Translations under genes and position numbers: made by a program | Assembly (NCBI GenBank): GCA_009733575.1 | Contig: ML769452.1 | Span: 181,408 to 245,407, forward strand | Length of the DNA: 64,000 bases | Direction: 5' to 3' | From: Gymnopus androsaceus JB14 | Lineage: Eukaryota > Basidiomycota > Agaricomycetes > Agaricales > Omphalotaceae | Part shown: piece after piece, positions 56,844 to 64,000 of the stretch | How the letters are laid out: every line of letters starts with the position of its first letter | Position numbering within the stretch: the stretch's first letter is position 1 | The notes under the pieces: model-generated | What the model was told of the DNA's origin: nothing | The model's input: only the letters and a program-made list of their open reading frames with translations | Database searches by the model: none

Positions 56844-57433
56844 AGGGGGGGGGGTGTTAACGGATGGTGCCCTAGTGCCCATGCCAAAGTAGTACAATTG
56901 GGAGTAACTTACTAACCTGGGTCGGAGCAATGACCCTTTAACTCTCATTGCTCCGAACCAGGTATGATACACTCTGAACTTAAAGCCTTGTATAACTAAT
57001 TAACTCTTGTTGCTCCAAACCAGTCTTTCCAAATATATCTCATTGAATCACGCAACCGTTAATAAAAAGCTTGTCCAGTGGCAAGTTTGTTGAGAGGCAT
57101 ATGTGGTTAGGAATTCAAGGTCCATAACATGTGCACGCAGGACAACTACCTTTTATTGATGGTGTTCCAGTTGTCTTTCTGAAGAAGAAGGGTCTGCCTG
57201 AGCCTGCTCAAGTCCAAGAGCTTATACTATCAGGTCCAGATTCTGATCCCATTGATGCTCCTGGCCCTCTCAGTAGTCAACCTGAGCCATTCAAACACGA
57301 TCTTGCTGCTTTGAAAAAATCAAGAATCTTTCAAAGTAGCTCTGTTGTTGTACTGAAGGTTATCATCAGGGTTAGACCTGAACCTGCCACTGTTTCATCT
57401 CCCTTGTCATTGAAACAAGATGCGAGCTGCTAA

Positions 57434-59022
57434 TTCAACATCACCACTATTGGCTCACCGAAAAGGGTAGAACTATTGCTCAAAGTCACCTGAAGCACCA
57501 CCATCCAAACTGCAGCCCCACTCAAACTTACAATTGTTGTTATCACCCAAACCACTGTCCCAGCTTGCACTCTCTCGTACACCAGACACATCTATTATCT
57601 CCCTCTCCTCATTGTCTCCATATCCAACTGTGAAGGTCAAGGTTGAGCCCTGCTGCTATCCTCTGGAACAACATCAACTGCATTTGTATCCAGATTGTCA
57701 TCAGCACCTTTATCCCACATAGCATTCGCAGCTTCATCAGCATGATGTGCATGAGCTAATTGTTCCTTGAGCTGGAACCCAGCTGTTCCAGTCTCATTGT
57801 ATTTTCCTTCAGCAGCCTGATGTTTGGGATCAGCACATGTCTTTGAGCCCTGTGAGTGGATGAGATCCTTGCAGCCCTTGATACAACAAATAAAGTTCTG
57901 AGCATTGTGTTCCTGACAGAACTTATTGCGATTGGAATGAAGGTTATTCTTGCAGCCAGACTACTGCAAAAACTTCAAGAACTGGAGAACACATTAGTAC
58001 AGAGAATAGTACAGATTACATGCACTTACCCTTGTCATCCGTCTTGGTGATGTGTACACACTTGTTACATTAGTGATTGACCTCAACCTGCCCATTCATT
58101 GCAATCTCCAAATTCATGGTCACCATTGCTTCTTCAAACCAATGAGCTTGGTCAATAGTTTGCAGGACAATGAGAATAGACAAGCAAGTTTTATGCCATT
58201 CAAGAAGCGAGAGTAACTTGAAGCCATTGTAAACATACTCATATTGCAGATTAGCAGTGACAGTCCAGTCGGGAGGAGCCCAAGGCTCAGGCCAACAGCT
58301 GTTGTTTTGACCATGTTTGAGGCAGAAACCCTAGAGAATATATTGAAAAAGAGAGAGATAATGCAAGAGGACAAGGACTCTACCATGCATGTAGCATATT
58401 ACTCCTCCCCATGCACACCAATGATGTCTTGATGAAATGATGAGTAGACACCTGCAATACTTGTGGAATCACATCTCCGTTATAGTAGACTCTCTATCAG
58501 TCATTAGTACCTGAAGCTGTTTGGACAAAGTAATCTGGATGGTAGATCCCACAGCCTATTGGGGGTCATTTAGCAATGTTTTATACAGCAAGCTATAGAA
58601 TTATACCATTGCAGGTGAATTGATGCATTCAAACAGGTATAGGACCAAAAGAAGGAGTGTAGAGGATGGCTTCATGTTCAACAGCAGTCTGAAGCTTTCG
58701 GAACATGTTGTTGAAGAACATATTTACATCAAGAGTTTATACTCAAGAATGTTGGAGGAAATTGTTAGAAATAAGAAATGGAGTTATAATGATTGTGTAG
58801 CCGTTTGACCTCGACTGGGCCCTGAGGCAAACGGGTAAGGTACATGAGTAACTACATACAGTATTTATACCTGTAAGAATGACTATGACATTGTGCATAT
58901 AACAGGAAAGTGGGTACTATGTGAATATCGGTGGCTACTATGCATACAGTAAAGTGGCTACTGTGAGTATATGCATGGATACTGTGGGTGTATGCGCAAA
59001 TATCTCCTGTGATATCATAAAT
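57434..59022. other. Region of short ORFs, no clear gene
   Basis: Plus-strand stretches 57534-57722, 57856-58050 and 58244-58432 look weakly protein-like (LARLLQKL..., EAETLENILKKREIMQEDKD) but cannot be joined convincingly. At 58900-58990 a GTGGCTACTGTG/TATGCAT motif recurs four times. Confidence 0.3.
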
Positions 59023-59367
59023 TCATAAGTATGTTGTAATGTGGGCTAAAATAGATTTTCTGTGAATTCCAACAGAAATAGAGAATGAATTGATGCTAAT
59101 TATCCAATAAGTCATTTGAAGATGTAAAAGAAGATGAGAACACATACAATAGAGCTCACCGCCATGTTTAGCAAAGGTAGAATTCATTGCTTGGTCTGTT
59201 GCAATGCAATCTAGTATCTCATTTCCTTGCCAAGCCAAGTCATTTGCTACATCCCAGCAGGCCTCTAGATCATCATTATTCATCCTGCATGCACGTCCAA
59301 GAAATACCTTGGTTTCATTTGGAAGTATTGGTGGTGTATCAAGGGGATTGTGGTCGGAGGGATACAA
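59023..59367 (-). pseudogene. Unidentified gene fragment
   Basis: A protein-like start DHNPLDTPPILPNETKVFLG, RACRMNNDDLEACWDVANDL, AWQGNEILDCIATDQAMNST, AKHGGEL ends at a possible donor near 59160. The remainder of the ORF is non-coding in character. It resembles C-terminal regions next to Agaricomycete transposases, but I cannot name it. Confidence 0.35.
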
Positions 59368-59689
59368 CAGTAATATGTTGTTCTTGAGTCAGACAGAGAA
59401 GAGAGTAAATGCAATTATTTGAGATAATGCATATGAGCGGGCCTCGCTGGATGCATTTTGTAGCATATCAAACAGTACTGACATCATTGTGTGCAGATAC
59501 ATGTGTCAAAATGCCCAACTGATGTGGGTGCTACATCTGGACTCTGTCACATGCTTCACACTTATGAATTTATTTTGGACCTGCTAGAGCCATATATAGC
59601 TCTAGGGTGCTCATAGGTGCTCATACTAGATATATTATATGATATTTAGAGTTATATAGAAACCTGGACTTGGACTTAGATTTTGGACT

Positions 59690-60290
59690 TGGACTCGGAG
59701 TTGGACTCCCGGGATCCCAGGCAACCTGAAAGCCAGGCCAAGCCAAGCTGTGGAAAGCTGGGCTGTGACTTTTGGCCTGGGACAGATTTTGGCCCAGCCT
59801 CAGTTTTTGAAAGCCGTGGGCCAGGGCTCCAGGCCAAGGCTTTTTAGCATACAGTGTAAGGGTGTTTATGCAGCTATAAAGGCCATTTTGAGTTTAGTTT
59901 ACACAAAGATAATCTGATTTTAAGCTTGCTGAATTCTTGAGATCAATTTCCCCTTATCTCAGCCTTTTGCTGATGCAAGTTGGCTTGATTCAAAATATTC
60001 CCACAGTCTTGGTATCCATTGCACATGCCTCTTTCTCTTTTTTTCCTATTCTATTTCACAATTATATTCTCTTAGGCAAGGTATTTCAAGTACAGTACAC
60101 TAAATACTACTTGTGTCACAAAAATCTATACTATGTTACCCTATATAGAAAATCTGTACAGCCACCTGAAAAGCCCTGGCTTAGGCCAAAGCTAGGCCAG
60201 GCCAAGCTGGAGCCGTAGGGGTAGGGCCCGGCCTCACTTTTGGAAAGCCAGAGCCCCAGCCCACCAGGCCAAAGCCGGGCCAGCACATCA
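59690..60290. repeat. GGCC/AAGCC-rich repeats, possible MITE
   Basis: AAAGCCAGGCCAAGCC, AGCTGGGCTG and GGCCTGGG on the left, and AAAGCCCTGGC, TAGGCCAGGCCAAGC and GGCCAAAGCCGGGCC on the right, flank about 350 bp of AT-rich sequence. Exact ends not found. Confidence 0.4.
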
Positions 60291-60299
60291 CTAGGAAAT

Positions 60300-61463
60300 A
60301 GGCAACAGTGGGAGATATTTATGAGGTCATCTTCATATGTCAACAAGATTTGTAAAGATATAGATAAGATTATTACCATACATGGTATATCAGACATCAT
60401 GTGGGTGTTGCATAGGTGAGTGGTTGCCCCTCCGAGGCCCTTAAAATAAAAAATATTTTCTGGACCCTGTCAGAAACTGACCACTTTGTAAAAGGTATAC
60501 TTGGAATGAATGTAATTATATCTTTCTACACACAACACTATATGCTAGTATGTGTACAAAGTACATCTACCAGATATACTTTTTGATTAGATATAACTAT
60601 GGTTCCGAAAATGCATTTGGCTCAGTTCGGTATTGACTTAATTTTACTCATACTTCGTTATTGTGACTCAACTACTTTAAATAGAGGACCCCCGAATTTT
60701 GTATAAATACTGTACTTACATGTGAGATGTAACTTTACTCTCACTATTTTGTAACCAAGTCCATAGTAAATTACAACTGTTGTGAACATAACTCTTGAGT
60801 GAATCCCTTGAGTGAATATTATCTCTTGAAGAAAAATACCTTGAGAACATATATTGATCATTGAGCAAATCCCTTTGATTGTTCAAATGCAAGATAACCT
60901 GATGCTAAGTGTCTGCATATATCCACATTAAGCACACACCCACTTGATATAAATATACCTATTGTTCCAATATTGTTCACTAATCAATTTTTCTTGTAAA
61001 TAGAAACTTTACTGAGCAACCCCAAAACCTAATTGATCAAGTAATATACATAGTATTAGATTTAGTCAACAGGACTTTATACAAGATCCTGACAGACCCC
61101 CTTAACTGGAGTGACTTCTTATATTGAGCAGTCAAGTAACACAATGGTAGTTTTTACAACAATAGAGATTAAAATGAAACTTTTGATTTCTGCAACCCCT
61201 GACCATAAGCATCATCCATTTCTCCAAACTGAGGTTTATTGTTACTATTCAATGAAATGAAACCAGTTCCACAATCCCACCATGTAAAGCACCAGATTAC
61301 AGGACAGGTAGCAGTGTTATGTGATTTTGTATTACTGTACTCTTCCAAACAACTGTTCACAGATTTAGAAAAAATACAAAATAATAATAATAATTAGGAA
61401 AATTTGAGAAAAAATTACATCCACTGTCTAATTTTTTGGATGTGAAATGTGACTGGACAGTTG
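60300..61463. other. AT-rich intergenic sequence
   Basis: No gene supported on either strand. Confidence 0.4.
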
Positions 61464-61471
61464 GTTGGAAT

Positions 61472-61938
61472 TAAGGATGGACATGAGTCCAGTTCCTTAA
61501 CAGGTACCGGCAGGTAAACCCGTGGGAATACCGGCCGGTATTTTAACCTGCGGGTCCCGGTACCGGTTTCCCACGGGTTATGCAGGTCGCAGGTCGGAGT
61601 TTTGCTCAAAGTTGGCAGGTTTACCTGCAGGTACCTGTGGACCTGGAATACTAGACTGTAAAAATTAGACCATTTACAAAGAAATTTGGTATCATTGTGA
61701 CCTGAGTTTGATGTAGGGCTACTTTGTAGTGATACCTACACCATTTTAATATAAAACATGTACTTATTCATTTAAATTTATGAGTCTATAGGCAGGTATA
61801 AATAGTGGTGCAGGTTTGCAGGTACCTGCAGGTAAACCTGCACAGGTCTTGTGCAGGTCGCAGGTCAAGGGTTTGGATGCCCAGGTATCTGCACCACAGG
61901 TGCAGGTTTACCGGAACCCGGAGTCATGTCCACCCTTA
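61472..61938. mobile_element. Non-autonomous hAT element, 467 bp, perfect 8-bp duplication
   Basis: Left TAAGGATGGACATGAGTCC; right GGAGTCATGTCCACCCTTA, inverse with two differences. Both flanks read GTTGGAAT (61464-61471, 61939-61946). The interior has AGGTACCTGCAGGTAAACC-like repeats in both directions. Confidence 0.9.
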
Positions 61939-62114
61939 GTTGGAATAGTACAGTGTGACAAAGTCATGCTGATATAGCAGCCAGAGGTGTCCAAGATGTT
62001 GCAGGAAGTAATCAGAGAAAACATTCCAGGCTGCCCCAATTTATATCTTCTTAGTTAGACCAAAGTGTAACAATCCACTATCTAATATGAAGTAAGTCCA
62101 CTGGAATCCATGGT

Positions 62115-64000
62115 GTGACAGGTGTCACACTATATGGAATCCATGGTCTGTGGAATCCATGGACGGCTAAAAAATATAGTCTATGGAATTCATGGTCTGT
62201 GCAATCCATGGACTACGAAATAATATGGTCTATGGAATCCATGGTCTGTGGAATCTATGGACTACAAAATAAGATAGTCTATGGAATCCATGGTCTGTGG
62301 AATCCATGGACTACAAAATATACTAGTCTATGGAATCCATGGTCTGTGGAAACCATGGACTACAAAATATACTAGTCTATGGAATCCATGTAGTAGTGTG
62401 TGGAATCTATGGACTAGAAATTATCATAGTCTTGGAATCCATGGACTACAAAATATTGTAGTGTATGGAATCCATGTAGTAGTGTATGAATGAGCTCTCT
62501 GTCCCTTTCTGAATACTATTGCTCCGTCCCACTCAGGAAACCAAGCACCTGAGAAAAACCCAATCTAGGGCTCCTTCACTAGTTCCATTGTATATATGCA
62601 CCTGCAGGTACTTATTCTAAATTTTTACGATGCAATGAGTATTTTAGAGTGTATTAAATGACTAATCTAAGTACCACCACTGTACCGGAATCAGTAGTGA
62701 TTTATATCATCAGATTGAATGGTACCATTTAATTTTACTCAAGAATATGTTCATGTCAAGTGAGCAGAGTCCTTTCAGCCATCTAAAATGACTGGAAATA
62801 TCTCGCAAGCATTGAATATTCTCAGGTGTAGGAAAGGTCCCATGTAAGTACCACCATACTAGAATCAGTAGTAATTTCTACCATCAGATTGAATGGTATT
62901 ACTTACTCCTTCTCCCAAATTCATTCATCTTGAGTGAGTAGAGGTGTTTCAACTCTCGGAAATGACAGGAAATTTGTCAGATGCATTGAATATTTTGGGA
63001 TGTAGTAGATGACCCATGTAAGTACCACCACTTACTGGAGTCAGTAGTGAGTTTCATTGTCAGATTGAATGGTACTCTTTATTTTTACTCCAAAATATGT
63101 GCATGTTGAGTGAACAGAGTCCTTTCAACTGTCTGACATGACTGGAAATATTTCATAAGTATGGAATATTCTGGGCTGTAGGAAATGACCTGTCTAAGTA
63201 CTGCCGCCATACTGGTATCAGTAGTGATTTCTATCATCAGATTGAATGGTATCACCTAGTCTTGCTCCTAAATACATTCATTCTGGGTGATTAGAAGCTT
63301 TTCAACTGTCTGAAATGAGTGGAATCATTGGGTGTATTGAATCTTTTAAGATGTAGTAAATGACCCATGGAACCAGTAGCAATTTTCATCATCAGATTGA
63401 ATTGAACCCCTCCACTACAAACTATAGTAGCACATGGATTCCATGAACTACTATAGTTCATAGTGTGTGGATCCATACACCACTATGCTGTATTTATTAG
63501 TCTGTGGCTGCTTCATTGTGTAGTCCATGGATTCCATAGACTAGTATATTTTTTAGTAGTCCATGGATTCCACAGACCATGGATTCCATAGATTCCACAG
63601 ACCATGGATTCCATAGATTCCACAGACCATGGATTCCATAGACAACTACAGTTTGTAGTCCGTGGATTCCACAGACCATGGATTCCATAGACTACTATAT
63701 TTTGGGATTCTACAGACCATGGATTCCATAGACTACTACATTTTGTAGTGTGTGGATTCCACAGACCATGGATTCCATAGACTAGTATATTTTTTAGTAG
63801 TCCATGGATTCCACAGACCATGGATTCCATAGACTACATTATTTTGTAGTCCATGGATTCCACAGACCATGGATTCCATAGACTACATTATTTTGTAGTC
63901 CATGGATTCCACAGACCATGGATTCCATAGACTATCTTATTTTGTAGTCCATAGATTCCATTGATGAGTTAGATTTGTGCTAGGTATGAAAACCAACCAA
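62115..64000. mobile_element. Foldback structure: inverted 49-bp satellite arms around a tandem core (right end outside window)
   Basis: The left arm (62115-62490) repeats a 49-bp unit (starts at 62179, 62228, 62277, 62326, 62375) containing GAATCCATGGTCTGTGGAAT. The right arm (about 63500-63965) repeats the inverse (ATTCCACAGACCATGGATTC), unit starts at 63847 and 63896. Between lies a 176-bp array. The design resembles FB-type foldback elements; no transposase frame in the window. Confidence 0.75.
62640..63420. repeat. 176-bp tandem array, about 4.5 copies
   Basis: CAGATTGAAT recurs at 62711, 62885, 63061, 63238 and 63393 (spacings 174, 176, 177, 155). Other shared words are GTAAGTACCACCA, CAGTAGTGATTT and CCTTTCAACTGTCTG. 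Units differ by roughly 15-20%. Confidence 0.85.

Larger units (their letters stand above)
50791..57064 (+). mobile_element. Ty1/copia retrotransposon with both LTRs
   Basis: LTRs 50791-51001 and 56855-57064 begin TGTTAACGGATGG and end CCGTTAATA. By hand they differ at about eight bases plus one indel in 211 (roughly 4%). A poly-purine tract (ACAAGGGGGGGGG) precedes the 3' LTR. Internal order gag, protease, integrase, RT, RNase H is copia-type. Flanks GCAAG and AAAAG are a poor 5-bp match. Two secondary insertions lie inside. Confidence 0.93.
50578..57433 (+). pseudogene. Hypothetical gene split by the copia element
   Basis: Left of the element the plus strand reads PPLRNEHCGKLIPNVEQFSR and HFSALAVRAS up to 50790. 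On the right, 57131-57430 reads PFIDGVPVVFLKKKGLPEPA, QVQELILSGPDSDPIDAP and FKHDLAALKKSRIF. Both halves look coding on the same strand and may belong to one gene, possibly another transposon accessory protein. The short exon link across 57065-57130 is uncertain. No family named. Confidence 0.4.

Noticed and set aside
62115..62493. Repetitive ORF with YGIHGLWNPWTTKY-like units
   Set aside because: The 49-bp DNA unit is not a multiple of three and the same repeats give ORFs on the opposite strand in the right arm; the protein is an artefact of satellite DNA.

Overview
The window is nuclear DNA of a basidiomycete, most likely a mushroom-forming Agaricomycete. Genes carry introns of about 45-60 bp with GT-AG (occasionally GC-AG) borders. 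The families present are typical of that group: a Plavaka transposase, a NACHT-WD40 protein, a serpentine membrane protein, a fungal UDP-glycosyltransferase and an ankyrin-PH-OSBP protein. I cannot name the species. All calls come from hand translation and splicing of the sequence; no similarity search was run.

Layout. Positions 1-6.2 kb hold a divergent pair: a charged hypothetical gene (minus, running off the left edge) and a nine-exon Plavaka transposase (plus) with one frameshift, followed by a small coiled-coil gene. Positions 6.7-7.9 kb hold a minus-strand membrane protein. After a gene-poor, repeat-bearing stretch, 11.5-18.4 kb carry the best-preserved host genes: a UDP-glycosyltransferase (minus) and a long OSBP/Osh-type lipid-transfer protein (plus), divergent across 254 bp. 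Two further small intact-looking genes, one with a signal peptide, lie at 44.3-46.1 kb.

Nearly everything else is layered transposon debris. A Ty1/copia fragment (18.9-21.8 kb) carries two MITEs. A truncated NACHT-WD40 gene follows. From 23.6 to 42.9 kb there is a Russian-doll structure. An outer inverted-repeat pair encloses a hAT element (23764-42692). The transposase gene of that hAT was hit by a 2.3 kb non-autonomous hAT with a perfect 8-bp duplication and by an 11.6 kb chromodomain Ty3/gypsy element with a 5-bp duplication. The hAT also carries a decayed, intron-containing copy of the nuclear gene for mitochondrial ATP synthase alpha. The gypsy element has a predicted Tf1-like self-priming site, an expanded 17-bp minisatellite in gag and a decayed antisense multi-exon reading frame between pol and the 3' LTR. 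Positions 48.9-50.1 kb hold a PIF1/Helitron-type helicase remnant. Positions 50.8-57.1 kb hold a copia element with both LTRs, interrupted by a palindromic CACTG-ended MITE and by a foldback with tRNA-like arms. The right end (62.1-64.0 kb) is a foldback structure with inverted 49-bp satellite arms around a 176-bp tandem array.

Across the window, at least five short insertions built from about 10-bp periodic repeats share a terminal motif ending CTGATG. They look like one family whose internal repeat differs at every site. This family, the ATP1 capture, the antisense gypsy gene and the foldback structures are the parts most worth a second look.
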